Below, in pieces: positions 1-10,259 of a stretch of DNA of 64,000 nucleotides. The translations under genes and the position numbers were made by a program. The notes under the pieces were generated by a model. It did not search any database. It worked only from the letters and a program-made list of their open reading frames with translations, and was not told the origin of the DNA. Within the stretch, counting starts at the first letter, position 1. Each line of letters begins with the position of its first letter. The DNA comes from Sphingobacteriales bacterium (GTDB taxonomy: Bacteria > Bacteroidota > Bacteroidia > Chitinophagales > UBA2359), in the NCBI GenBank assembly GCA_016711285.1, contig JADJTG010000014.1:62001-126000 (forward strand), in the 5' to 3' direction.

Positions 1-1896
1 AACTACCCTGTGCAAATTCATCTTTATTTACTTTAAAAATATGCTGAATACCATTATCGGTTCCTTCTACCATAATTTTTTCATCATCGGCTTGTGTAGA
101 GGAATTATAGTAAATATTGATGAGTTTTTTGACTCCATCTTTTATATCTACCGTAAAAATTTCTTTGGCAAAGGCACCGTTGCTATATTGGTCGGGTGTA
201 ACACTCGCCGAGCGAAGCTGATAAATGCGATAACCTTGAAAATTATAGGTAGAGTCTGGATTTCCCTGACCTGCCAATACAGCATCTGTTTCTTGATAGG
301 CTTCGTTGTAGTTATTAGAGCCAACCGGATTATTAATAGTTAATATCAATTCTTTATCCAACTCGCGGATACTCATAGAAGGAGCATCGGGTCCGTCTTT
401 GAGTTTGAAATTGCTGTTGAAAAGAGCCTGTGCCTTTAAGTCGGCAGTTTTTAGAATGTCAAAGGAAGGACAAGGGTGTTGTAAGCCATCACGCACCCAA
501 ATTACGCCCACAATAATATCGTTGCGTGCGCCGGGCTTCAGAATGAAAGGACCTGACGATTGTAAGAAACGGCGGTCGGCGGGTTCGTTGCCCTCACTGC
601 ACTCCGACCACACATTATCACCAGCGGGCGTGCCGGGGTCGGTAGGAAACATATAAGCGAAAGGCTCTGTACCGTTTTTACCATTGCCGCCATAAGTAAA
701 GGGGGTTTTATCTTTCCAGAAACCGGATAAATAACCGTAGAAATGAACGGCTGTTTCGGGGTTACCTGTTACTTCAAAATTGTTATTGTAGTATAAGAAA
801 GATGACATACCCAATTCTTTGCCGTTTTCGTCTTTCGGACCTCTGAAGAAATCTACACCCAACATTGGCGGAGTATCGCCATAGCCTTGTGCGCCTTCAT
901 CGTTGGCATCGCCATTATACACAATACCCAAACTAGTGAGCGTATCGCAACCCACAAAGTCATCTAAATGATTACCCAAATCCGGATCCACCCACTGACC
1001 GAAATACACATCGTTGATAGGAGTGGTAGAGAGGTTTTTTACATCATATTTGTAAAAAGTCATATTGTTGATTTCATCACTCGTAGAGAAAGCGAAAGCC
1101 AAAGCTCCGACTTCCAAACCGATGGCTTCGCCGCCGGTTTCGGAGTGTACATTGCCTCTGTCGTTAAAAACCCACCAAATCATTTGGTCGGCATATACGC
1201 CTTCTACTTCAGAGTCCAATACCGGATAGTCGCCGTCATTAACGGGGTCATATATATCATCCCCGTCTCGGTCGAAGAAAGGAGCTAAGTCTTTATCTTC
1301 CGGCAAAGAAAAATCGTAATATTGGTCAAAGTAGGGATTGTTTTTACCCGGCCATTTTAAAAGTGATTCGGATACTTGTGTTTGTGAAATAACACCGTTG
1401 TTGGTTTCATACAAAGTACGGAAAGCATCTATATCCAAGCCGCGCACTTCCCAGAATTTATCGTAGTTGGCACAATCGCTTTGAGTGATTTGTCCGTTGC
1501 TGTTGAGTGGTCCGGGAAAAAGTCGTTACCTGTTTGGCGATAAGTTTGGGCAGCTATTTTTAATTGCCCCAAAGCATCAATACCGCCTATCCACAAAGCA
1601 CCTGCAAATAAAGAGTGGCGCGAAGTTCCGCCGGATCCTTTTTCTACTTTGGGCACTTCGTAGCGGGCAGCATCTAAGTTCCACCACATATCACCTCCGG
1701 TCATCAAAGTGGTGCGCACATTGTTGATGTTCAACTCTGTTTGTGAATTGGCGGGCAAGCAATCAATGGTTGTTTTCTTTACATCGCCGCTTTTACCGGT
1801 TTTTCCGGAGCCAATATTTTCCCGCGCTGTTGCCGGAAAACTTAAAAGCACCGGCAGAACAGCAAAGAGAAAGTGAATAAAATGATTTTTTTTCAT
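1..1896 (-). CDS. Large secreted Bacteroidota protein, N-terminal part, frameshifted, runs off the window
   Basis: The start ATG at 1896 is chosen because it gives a clean signal peptide (MKKNHFIHFLFAVLPVLLSF, then PATA). The mature protein has the motifs MWWNLDAARYEVPKV and SLFAGALWIGGIDALGQLK, which I associate with very large exported proteins of Bacteroidota, often T9SS cargo encoded beside a TonB receptor. The reading frame breaks at about 1512: one G appears missing from a GGG run, after which the frame continues open (FFPGPLNSNGQITQSDCANY, then many Asp/Gly-rich segments) to the window edge. No stop or sorting domain is visible because the C-terminus lies outside. The gene starts about 50 bp after the TonB receptor gene and is probably co-transcribed with it. 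Function unknown; surface or secreted location is an inference from the signal peptide. Confidence 0.7.
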
Positions 1897-1946
1897 ATTA
1901 TTATTTATTTTATTTTCTTTAATATAAAAAATGATGACAAGCAAGA

Positions 1947-4900
1947 TTAGAATGAGAAAGAAACCCCTACTCTGGCTCTGCGCGGCAAAGTAAAATTGTA
2001 CGGATTATCTACACGCAATCTGTATAAATCAATAAAAGATTGAGTATAAGTGGCTGTAGCTGCTACATTTTGCCCTTGTACTGAATCAATATAGCCGTCA
2101 TCATCACCGCGACCTGTAAAGTCATATACGCTCAACACATTTTTGGTATCCAATAAGTTTTGTATCCACACATACACATTCATATAGCGTGCATCGCGCG
2201 AACCTTTTTTATCGGCAATTTTAATATCTCTGTCTAATTTCATATCAATACGGAAATTGCCCGACATACGCGAACCATAAGGATTTCCTTCCAAAGTAGT
2301 ACGTCCGGCAATGCCGAATTGTCCTTCCGGTGTAGCTGTTTTTTGTTGTGAATAAGGAGTGCCGGAGCGGAACAAAGTAACAACATTCAGACCTGTATTG
2401 GCGAGTAAATCAAATTTGCCGATGCGCGGACCGGTATAATCTTTACCTTCGCCGTAACGATAGTCAAATGTGATGTTGAAAGTATGACGAGCATCATAGC
2501 TCATCGGGAAAATGGCACGCAAGTTCGGCAAACCGTTGTTGGCTAAGTTAGCACCCGAAGTAGAGCTGGAGCCTGTACCATCAGCAAATTGCAGGGTATA
2601 GGTAGCCACTAATTTTACGGGACCACTACGGCGCAAATCATAAGTAAACTCCATTCCTTTTACGTTACCGAAGTCAATATTGCGGTAAGTGGTATAATTT
2701 ACGGGATAGCCCTGTACTTGTACTACATTCAACATGTCGCGCATTTCGCGATAGAAAGCAGCGATGGTGAGTGCAGAACGTTCGCCGATTTTTTGTTTGA
2801 AACCTAATTGATAGTCAATCGTTTTTTCGGGTTTCAGATTCGGGTTGTCGTAGCGGGTATCAATTGCTTTTTCTTGCCAGAAATAATAGTCCAAAGGCGA
2901 TAAGAAATTATTACCTTGTGGACGTTGTGTGAGTACGTTGTAGTGCGCATAAAACAATGCTACGTCAGAAATAGGGAACGAGAAAGCGATACGCGGCATC
3001 AGGTTTATTTGTGGTACATAGTCTTTAAATGTAGTGTTGATGTCAAAGTTTTTATCTTTAATGTCATTTTTAGGGTCATTATCCAAAGGATTGGATAAAT
3101 AAGGGAATAACTGACCGCTTTGCTCCAAAATACGCACATCATTAATAAATGTACCGTTGGCATTGTACCAATTGTCGCCGGAGCGATAACCTACAATTTT
3201 GGTAGGATTAACGGCATTATCTACATACACCACATAGTCGCCACCGATGGTAGAGGGGTGCTGAATATTATTTCCGTTGATGGTGCTTACTTCGCCCGCA
3301 GTGCGCACGCCATAGAGGGAGTAAATATCTTTTAATACTTTTTGGTTGGCATCGTATCTGTCCACGCGCAAGCCCACGTTAAAAATCAAATCTTTGAAAG
3401 CAAATTTATCCTGAATATATCCTGCCATATAAATAGGGCGGAATGCTCCGATTTTGCCGCTGAGATAGCCATTTTCATCGCGTTTGAAGAAATCTTCAAA
3501 AGCAGGGTCTTTGCTGAGTTTGTTGCCTAAATAATCATAACCATACAAACTGCTGAACACATTATTAGTACCTGTTCCGTATAAATCATCGGGCGAAAAC
3601 ATATCCAACGATAATTTAGAAGGGTCTAAAGCATCTGTATTTACAAAATCTAAATCACCATAACCAAAACGACTGCGAATTTCCTGATCAATTTTATTGC
3701 CTTGTGCAGTGCGCACATAATTATATGTAATGGTATCATAAGCACTCCAGATACCGTGCAATTCAGGATTGTAGTCGGATAAAGGAATACGCTGTCCGTT
3801 GATAACCAAAATCGGATTATCCAAATCTAAAGCAATATCTTTTAATCCCGGACGGCTCACCAATGCTCTCATTCTGTCCCACAATTGCGCCGGAGCCATG
3901 CGATATTCTCTTTCTACGCGTTGTTCGTATTCAAAACCAAACTCTATGGAATGTTTTTTGTTTTCGGAAACACCGGGTTTTTTTACGTCCACCGAACTAT
4001 TAAAGCTCAAGCGGTATTGGTCTTCTGCTGATTTTAAATAATCGTCCCACACAGCACCAGGTAAGTAGTACATACTATATACAGATTCCAAAGAAGGCGG
4101 ACGCGAACCGTTAATTAAGCCATTATTTAATGAAATCTGATTGAGCGTATTGTAAAAATTAGCCTGGTCATCTCCTGCTAACTGGTAGTAGTAAGATGTT
4201 TGGTTGGCAGCTTCGGGATTCAAGGTGCCGGGAGTATATGCTACGCCATTATCGCCATAGCCCAAAAACCCGCGTCCGGTGAGGGTGATCGGTGCTCCGG
4301 TAATTTCATCTACGGCATTTACGGTTGTTTGTTGATAAATAGGTGCTCTGCTTGTATTAAAACTACCTACATAACCGTAATCAAAAAAGCGGTCTTCGTG
4401 AATAGGGTCAAACCAGGTTACTTTGTCTTTTGTATAGTCGGCTTGAATAGAGTAGAAGATATTGGAAAACAATCCTTCTTTCTTTTCTTCTCCTTCTGCT
4501 GCTTGGGAAGTATTAAATTCTTGCGAAAAACGCCCGAAGAAGCGGTAAGTAAAATCTTGTGTTTGAGGGTTGTGTTCCCAGTTGAAAGGCTCATAGCGGC
4601 GCACAAAATCGCGATAGGTTCTGTTGCGCTCTTGCAAACCGCCATCTGCCAAGTTGAGGCTACCGCCAAAAGTGAAGTTGAAATTGCGAACCGGAATAAA
4701 ATTGAATTTGGTAGAAAAATTTATTTCCTGCAATTCTACATTTTCGCGCACTTCGCTGCTTTCCATATCATTGAGCGTAACATAATCAATGGATTTTACA
4801 AAACCTACACCTGTGCTGGAAGGCAACAAAGGGTATTGTTTCAAAGAGTCTAATACACTTTGTTTTACGCGGTAAATGTCGGTAGCTGCCAACATATCAT

Positions 4901-5732
4901 CTTTGTCGCGGATAATTTCGCCGGCGATGAAGAAATCCAATAAAGTGCGTTTGCTTTCAGTGCCGCCCACTTTCAGAATAGGACCTGCCAGTGTAGCGGT
5001 GAGGTGATTGTAGTAAGGTCGGAAAGGCATAGAAGTAATGAACTCCATACCGCCGCCAAACTTTTGCGAAGCCGAGCGCGTGGTAATACTGATGATACCG
5101 CCGGTGGCATCGCCGTATTTGGCAGGGATACCGCCCGTAATTACGTTGAGTTGCTCGATGGCGTTGGCAGGGAGTGCCGTACCGCCGCGCACGCGAATAC
5201 CATCAATATAATACTCTGTGCCTTCGGAGCGTCCACCTTTTACGTTGATGGCTGCACCTTCGTCAGCTTGGAACGTACCCGCCGTTTTGGAAGCGATAGA
5301 CTCCACATTACGAGTAGGCATGTTTTTAATGTCTTCGCGTGTTACCGCCCCGCCCGAAGCCGTATTGTCCTTGTCAATCAAAGGCACTTTATAGGCGGTT
5401 ACCACTACAGCATCTAATTCTTTGGTGCTGGAGTTGAGGGCAAAATCTTGGAATATGATTTTATCCGCACTCAATACAATGCCTGTAACAATGGCTTCTT
5501 GATAACCCACATAAGTTACTTTGAGGTCATAGCGTCCGGGTGTCAATTTTAAGGAGTAGTTACCATCAAAGTCAGTGGTTGTTCCTTTTGTTGTTCCTAC
5601 TACGGCTATTGTTGCAAAGGGGATAGCTTCTTTGTTATCGGCATCTGTAACCGTACCCCGAATTTCCCCGCTTTGTGCCCATAATGCCATCGGAAGTAGC
5701 ATTATCAGCCAAAAAAGTAATTGTTTTCTCAT
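1947..5732 (-). CDS. TonB-dependent outer-membrane receptor with carboxypeptidase-regulatory-like N-domain
   Basis: A 1261-residue protein. A signal peptide (residues 1-19, ending ALWAQ) is followed by a CarboxypepD_reg-like beta-sandwich (about 23-108, GEIRGTVTDADNKEAIPFAT), a plug domain (about 125-215, with IDGIRVRGG and GGIPAKYGDATGGIISI), then a long beta-barrel ending in the aromatic C-terminal Phe typical of outer-membrane barrels (RVGVSFSF). Such receptors use TonB-ExbBD energy to import a ligand or to act with a surface partner. It lies just upstream of the large secreted protein gene, so the two probably form a receptor/secreted-partner operon. The substrate cannot be told from sequence. 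It lacks an obvious SusD-type neighbour, so a glycan-uptake SusCD pair is not supported. Confidence 0.9.
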   Translation of the reverse strand: MRKQLLFWLIMLLPMALWAQSGEIRGTVTDADNKEAIPFATIAVVGTTKGTTTDFDGNYSLKLTPGRYDLKVTYVGYQEAIVTGIVLSADKIIFQDFALNSSTKELDAVVVTAYKVPLIDKDNTASGGAVTREDIKNMPTRNVESIASKTAGTFQADEGAAINVKGGRSEGTEYYIDGIRVRGGTALPANAIEQLNVITGGIPAKYGDATGGIISITTRSASQKFGGGMEFITSMPFRPYYNHLTATLAGPILKVGGTESKRTLLDFFIAGEIIRDKDDMLAATDIYRVKQSVLDSLKQYPLLPSSTGVGFVKSIDYVTLNDMESSEVRENVELQEINFSTKFNFIPVRNFNFTFGGSLNLADGGLQERNRTYRDFVRRYEPFNWEHNPQTQDFTYRFFGRFSQEFNTSQAAEGEEKKEGLFSNIFYSIQADYTKDKVTWFDPIHEDRFFDYGYVGSFNTSRAPIYQQTTVNAVDEITGAPITLTGRGFLGYGDNGVAYTPGTLNPEAANQTSYYYQLAGDDQANFYNTLNQISLNNGLINGSRPPSLESVYSMYYLPGAVWDDYLKSAEDQYRLSFNSSVDVKKPGVSENKKHSIEFGFEYEQRVEREYRMAPAQLWDRMRALVSRPGLKDIALDLDNPILVINGQRIPLSDYNPELHGIWSAYDTITYNYVRTAQGNKIDQEIRSRFGYGDLDFVNTDALDPSKLSLDMFSPDDLYGTGTNNVFSSLYGYDYLGNKLSKDPAFEDFFKRDENGYLSGKIGAFRPIYMAGYIQDKFAFKDLIFNVGLRVDRYDANQKVLKDIYSLYGVRTAGEVSTINGNNIQHPSTIGGDYVVYVDNAVNPTKIVGYRSGDNWYNANGTFINDVRILEQSGQLFPYLSNPLDNDPKNDIKDKNFDINTTFKDYVPQINLMPRIAFSFPISDVALFYAHYNVLTQRPQGNNFLSPLDYYFWQEKAIDTRYDNPNLKPEKTIDYQLGFKQKIGERSALTIAAFYREMRDMLNVVQVQGYPVNYTTYRNIDFGNVKGMEFTYDLRRSGPVKLVATYTLQFADGTGSSSTSGANLANNGLPNLRAIFPMSYDARHTFNITFDYRYGEGKDYTGPRIGKFDLLANTGLNVVTLFRSGTPYSQQKTATPEGQFGIAGRTTLEGNPYGSRMSGNFRIDMKLDRDIKIADKKGSRDARYMNVYVWIQNLLDTKNVLSVYDFTGRGDDDGYIDSVQGQNVAATATYTQSFIDLYRLRVDNPYNFTLPRRARVGVSFSF

Positions 5733-5891
5733 GTTTATAAGCTGTTTTATTTTTATATTATTTTTATTTGTTTTATTCGCTATAAAAAAACCAATTAGTC
5801 AAACTAATAGACGGCTTAAAATTAAACTAATTATTAAGGAATTGCAAGCAACATCAAAAATTATGACGAAATGCTGACAAAATGAATAATT

Positions 5892-6833
5892 TTAATCTTG
5901 ATGTTTTATGTTTTCTATTATTTTATCTGCCAATATTGCCGACATTTTATAATAAGAATCGTGTGTAACACCGGCAATATGTGGTGTGAGCCATACATTA
6001 GTGCGCTTGCGCAGAGTTTCTAATTCTGTTTTTTGTTGAGTGGTAAGTGTAGCCCACTCTTCATTTTCAAAGACATCTAATCCGGCAGCCCACACTTTAC
6101 GCTGCTCTAAGGCTTGCAGCAAAGCGGCTGTTTGGGTCACCCTCCTCTGCATACATTGATAAATACCTATCGGGTGATGAAATCTGGCGAACCAGGCTTC
6201 GTTTGCCAAATGATGTGTTTCATCGGTAAGCGGCACATGCAAAGACACCACGTTTGCCTCTTCAAAAATGCGCTGCGGCGTACATTCCGAAATATGCGGC
6301 GTGCCAAAACCGCTTTTATATTTATCATACACCAACACCTTGCACCCAAAAGCCTCCAAACGCCGTGCTACTGCACTGCCCGTGTGTCCGTAACCATACA
6401 AGCCCACTGTCTGATGCCCCAACTCCGTACCAATATTTTCGCTGCGTGTCCATTGCCCCTGCCGCATATCCATACCCGCACGAGTGATGTTTTTTAGTAA
6501 ATTTATCATCAAAGCGATGGTATGTTCCGCAACAGCATCACAATTCCCTTCCGGCGAGTTGATACAGGCAATACCCTTGGTAGCGGCATAAACAGTATCT
6601 ACATTTTCCATACCGGAGCCGGTGCGCCCTATCCATTGCAAATTACGGGCGGCATTGATAAGGTCGGAGTCAATAATGATTTTACTGCGTATGATAATGC
6701 CTTCATATTCGCCGATTGCTTGCTTTAATTCCTGTGCCGTAAGCGACACCTGTACACACTCATACCCGACAGCTTGCAAACGCTGTGTTAAAATGGGATG
6801 TACGGGTTCGGCTATCAATATTTTTTTGTGCAT
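5892..6833 (-). CDS. D-2-hydroxyacid dehydrogenase (phosphoglycerate dehydrogenase-like)
   Basis: A 313-residue NAD-dependent 2-hydroxyacid dehydrogenase. The N-terminal catalytic segment is followed by a Rossmann domain with the dinucleotide motif GLYGYGHTGSAVARRL (about residues 143-158), then the catalytic Glu in GLDVFENEE and catalytic His in TPHIAG. The normal catalytic-Arg motif (xINxxRGG) is replaced by GIYQCMQRRV in this frame, but the next frame reads VFINVCRGG over the same bases. A one-base gain near 6166 and a one-base loss near 6140 would explain this, so the true enzyme most likely has the Arg. SerA-type phosphoglycerate dehydrogenase or a related reductase are both possible; there is no ACT domain. 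It stands alone, divergent from thrS. Confidence 0.85.
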   Translation of the reverse strand: MHKKILIAEPVHPILTQRLQAVGYECVQVSLTAQELKQAIGEYEGIIIRSKIIIDSDLINAARNLQWIGRTGSGMENVDTVYAATKGIACINSPEGNCDAVAEHTIALMINLLKNITRAGMDMRQGQWTRSENIGTELGHQTVGLYGYGHTGSAVARRLEAFGCKVLVYDKYKSGFGTPHISECTPQRIFEEANVVSLHVPLTDETHHLANEAWFARFHHPIGIYQCMQRRVTQTAALLQALEQRKVWAAGLDVFENEEWATLTTQQKTELETLRKRTNVWLTPHIAGVTHDSYYKMSAILADKIIENIKHQD

Positions 6834-6874
6834 TAAAAACTAAATTTTATTAATAGTTTTGGACGGCATTTTCG

Positions 6875-6882
6875 TATGTTTG
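6875..6882 (+). promoter_or_regulatory. Candidate Bacteroidota -7 box upstream of thrS
   Basis: TATGTTTG fits the TAnnTTTG -7 consensus of Bacteroidota primary sigma factor. It lies in the 287-bp gap between the divergent dehydrogenase gene and thrS and would give a leader of roughly 240 nt. A well-spaced -33 TTTG is not obvious (TTTTG ends only 13 bp upstream). The rest of the gap is A+T-rich with no gene seen. Confidence 0.4.
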
Positions 6883-7120
6883 CACTAAAATTGGTGCGAA
6901 AATACAAAAATGCTTCAAAAAAAGAAGAATTTATTGTATTTAAAAATCTTATCAGGTGCGTACATCATTTTTAAGATTTTATAAAAAGATAATTTTTTTT
7001 TCGTACTTGTAAATTTTGGCATTTATTTTTATTTATTTGTGATAAGAAATATTTTTAATACTATATTATATCCAAACCGTGACATTGAAAGGTATTAATG
7101 TATCGGTTTTTAGCAGTTTT

Positions 7121-9033
7121 ATGATAAAGATTAGTTTCCCAGACGGCAAAGTCCGTGAATATCCACAAGGCACTACTCCCTAGGAAATAGCGCAAAGCAT
7201 TAGTGCGGGTTTGGCACGCAAGTATTGGCAGCGCGTGTAAATGGTGAAGTACGCGATGCTTTTCGCCCACTGACGGCAGATGCCACCCTTGAATTATTAA
7301 AATTTGACGATGCCGATGGTAAAAATACCTATTGGCACTCTTCTGCGCACTTACTCGCGGAGGCTTTGGAGAGTTTGTATCCGGGTACTAAGTTTGGTAT
7401 AGGTCCGCCGATTGAAAACGGCTTCTACTACGATGTGGACTTCGGCGATTACTCCATCAGCGAGGCAGATTTGGCAGCCATTGAGCAAAAAATGCTCGAA
7501 CTCGCCCGTCAAAATAATGCCTACAGCCGTCAGGAAATCAGCAAAGCCGATGCCTTGGCATATTTTACCCAAAAAAATGACCCGTACAAAATAGAACTCA
7601 TCAATGAACTAGAAGATGGCAAGATTACATTTTACCATCAGGGAAATTTTACGGATTTATGTCGTGGTCCTCATATTCCTTCTACCGGATTTATCAAAGC
7701 CGTAAAACTGCTCAATATTGCGGGAGCTTATTGGCGCGGCAGCGAAAAAAATAAGCAATTGACCCGCTTGTATGGTGTTACTTATCCCAAACAAGCCCAA
7801 TTAGACGAGCATTTGCACCTGTTAGAAGAAGCCGAAAAGCGCGACCACCGCCGCTTGGGAAAAGAATTAGAAATTTATTTGATTACGCCCAAAATCGGGG
7901 GCGGCTTGCCGGTGTGGTTGCCTAATGGCACTTTGCTGCGCCGCACTTTGGAAGATTTCCTGCGCCGCCAACAACTCAAAAGAGGCTATCAGGAAGTAAT
8001 CACGCCACATATTGGCAATCTGGAACTCTACAAAACTTCCGGTCACTATCCGTATTATGCCGAATCACAATTTGCACCCATGCAGGTAGATGAAGAGGAA
8101 TACATGCTCAAACCGATGAACTGCCCGCATCATCATCAGATATATGCCTCCAAACCGCGCAGCTACCGCGATTTGCCCTTGCGTATTGCGGAGTTCGGAA
8201 CGGTGTATCGCTATGAGCAAAGCGGCGAACTCAACGGACTGAGCCGTGTGCGCGGATTTACACAAGACGATGCACATATTTATTGCACCGTAGAGCAGTT
8301 GAAAGATGAAATCAAACAAGTTATCAGCCTCACACAATATGTATTTGCCACTTTCGGAATGGAGGTGAGCACGCGCTTGAGTTTTCGTGATGAAAATGAT
8401 GCCAAATACGGCGGCGATGCCGAATTGTGGGAACGTGCGCAAGCCGAAATCAAAAGCGTAGCCGACGAAGTCCAACTCGACTATTTTATCGGCTTGGGCG
8501 AAGCAGCTTTTTACGGACCCAAAATTGATTTTATCGTAAAAGACGCTTTGGGCAGAAAATGGCAGCTCGGCACCGTGCAGGTGGATTATGTAATGCCGGA
8601 GCGTTTTCAGTTGGAATATACCAACGCCGAAGGCACTAAATCGCGTCCGGTAATTATTCACCGCGCACCTTTTGGCTCTATGGAGCGTTTTATATCCATT
8701 CTTATTGAACACTACGCAGGTAATTTTCCGACTTGGTTGGCACCGCAGCAAGTGGCGATATTGCCCATCAGCGAAAAATTCGGCGATTTTGCCCAAAACA
8801 TATCCAATCAACTCAAAACACAGGGTATCAGAGCCGTATTGGACGAGCGCAACGAGAAAATAGGTAAAAAAATTCGCGATGCAGAGATTAAAAAAGTGCC
8901 ATATATGCTAATTTTGGGCGAAAAAGAAGCGGAAAGTGGACAATTATCAGTGCGCAAACACGGACAAGGCGATGTAGGAACAATGAACACGGCAGATTTT
9001 GCACGATTATTGTTATCCGAAATTCCAGAATAA
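7121..9033 (+). CDS. thrS: Threonyl-tRNA synthetase (N-terminus broken by an amber codon and a frameshift)
   Basis: Charges tRNA-Thr with threonine in the cytoplasm. The intact reading frame from 7225 covers the editing domain (HSSAHLLAEAL, CRGPHIPSTG), the class II core with Zn-ligand region MNCPHHH, motif 2 (FGTVYRYEQSGEL, GFTQDDAHIYC), motif 3 (RAPFGSMERF) and the anticodon-binding C-terminus. The true start is placed at ATG 7121 because the preceding bases encode a TGS domain (MIKISFPDGKVREYPQGTTP). That domain is cut by TAG at 7181-7183, where Leu is usual (one T-to-A change from TTG), and by one missing base near 7209 (LAR then QVLAARVNGEV). Repaired, it is about 637 residues, the usual family length. 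It heads the conserved thrS-infC-rpmI-rplT cluster. Confidence 0.92.
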
Positions 9034-9041
9034 GCCAGACA

Positions 9042-9056
9042 GTTGGCAGTAACCTT
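9042..9056. repeat. Left boundary motif of the insert between thrS and infC
   Basis: GTTGGCAGTAACCTT lies 9 bp after the thrS stop. A related string (TTCGGCAAGACCTTA) ends the inverted-repeat element at the far side of the two-gene insert, so the insert is bordered by imperfect direct repeats as expected for site-specific cassette insertion. The core resembles the GTTRGYGG core seen at other accessory genes in this window. Inference, not proof. Confidence 0.4.
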
Positions 9057-9530
9057 ATGGATAATTTCACGGACATATCAATATATACTGATAATGCTTA
9101 TAAACTTGCAGAGGCAATCAATGGTGGACATTATCGTGAAATTATGTATTTTGAATTTCACGAGATTGTTGACTCAAAAGGAATCTGGAATTGTTTAGAA
9201 GGGTTAGAACGTTTTTCAGAGCAGAATAATAAATTTTATAGTATTTTTTTATCTCATGGCTTTGTAGATGAAGAACCGGCTATAATTCATATTGCATTAA
9301 AATTAGGAACTGAATGGTTTATTTCTCGCGATTGTGGAGCAAATTATTACAGTGGCTTTGGACCAATGGGGATATTTAAAATCAGGGAAGCTTGTTTTAA
9401 AAATAAAATTTTGGCATTTGCAACTACAGACAACTTTGAGGAATGGATAAAACAAAATTTAAACAGCCGAAAAATAGCACCCAAATCAGGGGGAAAAATA
9501 CTGACCAATTACAATTTGAAAGACTTATAA
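9057..9530 (+). CDS. Hypothetical protein of the thrS-infC insert
   Basis: A 157-residue soluble protein that I do not recognise. It has no signal peptide or membrane segment and is rich in aromatic residues (MYFEFHEI, FYSIFLSHGF, WFISRDCGANYYSGFG). Its A+T-rich composition contrasts with thrS and infC, which suggests acquisition by transfer. It begins immediately after a cassette-like boundary motif and overlaps the next gene by 88 bp in another frame, so the two are probably translated together. A regulatory or antidote-like partner for the nuclease-like neighbour is possible but unsupported. Confidence 0.6.
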   Translation: MDNFTDISIYTDNAYKLAEAINGGHYREIMYFEFHEIVDSKGIWNCLEGLERFSEQNNKFYSIFLSHGFVDEEPAIIHIALKLGTEWFISRDCGANYYSGFGPMGIFKIREACFKNKILAFATTDNFEEWIKQNLNSRKIAPKSGGKILTNYNLKDL

Positions 9531-10033
9531 AATCATTGCGATATTTAACTTGTGATATGCAAAGACGACCAGAACAATTTCAAACGCTAACAGAAGAAAA
9601 TATAAGAGATAGATTACTTACAACTTTAAATATAACTTTCAAAGGGCGAGGAAATGCAGAAGCCAAAAACTGTAAAGGTAAAACGGATATTTTAATTAGA
9701 ACAAAAGACGGATTTAATGAGCATATATTTGAACTTAAAATTTGGAAAGGAATACTAACTTTACAAGAAACAATTAAACAATTGCAAGGATATTTAAGTT
9801 GGCATAATAACTATGCCGGAATAATTATGTTTTGTTATAATTTAAATTTTACAAAAATATTAAATGACACTGAAATTTATTTAACAGAAAATCATAATTT
9901 CACAAATAGAGAAAAATTTATAGAAAATGAATTTAGATTTAAACTTGAACATTCAACAGATGAACATAAAAAAATAGAAACAGTATTGACATTAATAAAT
10001 TTAAAAATGGACTCAAAGAAAGTCAGTAGTTAA
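9443..10033 (+). CDS. Putative PD-(D/E)XK nuclease-fold protein
   Basis: A 196-residue protein with GKTDILIRTKDG followed about ten residues later by IFELKIWKG. The spacing Asp...Glu-x-Lys is that of the PD-(D/E)XK nuclease core (about residues 80-105). The preceding helix-rich part (MQRRPEQFQTLTEENIRDRL) resembles the lead-in of small restriction-endonuclease-like proteins. Start ATG 9443 is kept because QFERLIKSLRYL reads as genuine coding sequence; ATG 9557, just after the upstream stop, is the alternative. A+T-rich, with an inverted-repeat element directly downstream. DNA cleavage or a defence role is inference from the fold motif alone. Confidence 0.6.
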   Translation: MDKTKFKQPKNSTQIRGKNTDQLQFERLIKSLRYLTCDMQRRPEQFQTLTEENIRDRLLTTLNITFKGRGNAEAKNCKGKTDILIRTKDGFNEHIFELKIWKGILTLQETIKQLQGYLSWHNNYAGIIMFCYNLNFTKILNDTEIYLTENHNFTNREKFIENEFRFKLEHSTDEHKKIETVLTLINLKMDSKKVSS

Positions 10034-10147
10034 CAAGGTGTTGCCAAATTGCAGGCGAAAGTTCTAAATTGAGAATTTGAAATTCTATTTGAAATTTTTG
10101 CTAAATTAATAGTTGGCTTCTAATTGTCCTACTTCGGCAAGACCTTA
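10031..10147. repeat. Imperfect inverted-repeat element, attC-like, right end of the thrS-infC insert
   Basis: Outer arms AAGGTGTTGCC (10035) and GGCAAGACCTT (10136) pair with one mismatch, and further partial pairing continues inward (AATTGCAGG against TCCTACTT region). The loop side is A+T-rich (TTGAGAATTTGAAATTC contains its own small dyad). It starts at the stop of the nuclease-like gene. No poly-U tract follows, so it is not a simple terminator. The remaining gap to infC holds only the infC promoter. Confidence 0.45.
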
Positions 10148-10251
10148 TCTTATATAGATAAAAGCTCAATATTTTTCAAAAATACAGCATTGATTTATAA
10201 AACAGGATGCACTGAAAATTTTTAATTGTAACAAAATTATATTAGAAAACG

Positions 10252-10259
10252 TATATTTG
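10252..10259 (+). promoter_or_regulatory. Predicted infC promoter -7 box
   Basis: TATATTTG matches the TAnnTTTG -7 box, with a TTG at 10226 about 23 bp upstream as a possible -33 element. It lies downstream of the insert, so infC-rpmI-rplT can be transcribed independently of thrS despite the interruption. Confidence 0.5.

Noticed and set aside
4200..4853. Long frame on the + strand opposite the TonB receptor gene
   Set aside because: Antisense shadow of a well-supported receptor gene; composition and lack of any motif argue against it.
7181..7183. TAG as a recoded (read-through or non-standard) codon
   Set aside because: The other complete genes read normally with standard stops; a nearby frameshift makes sequence error more likely.
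8065..8811. 248-codon minus-strand frame inside thrS
   Set aside because: Antisense to the conserved catalytic core of thrS; no motif.
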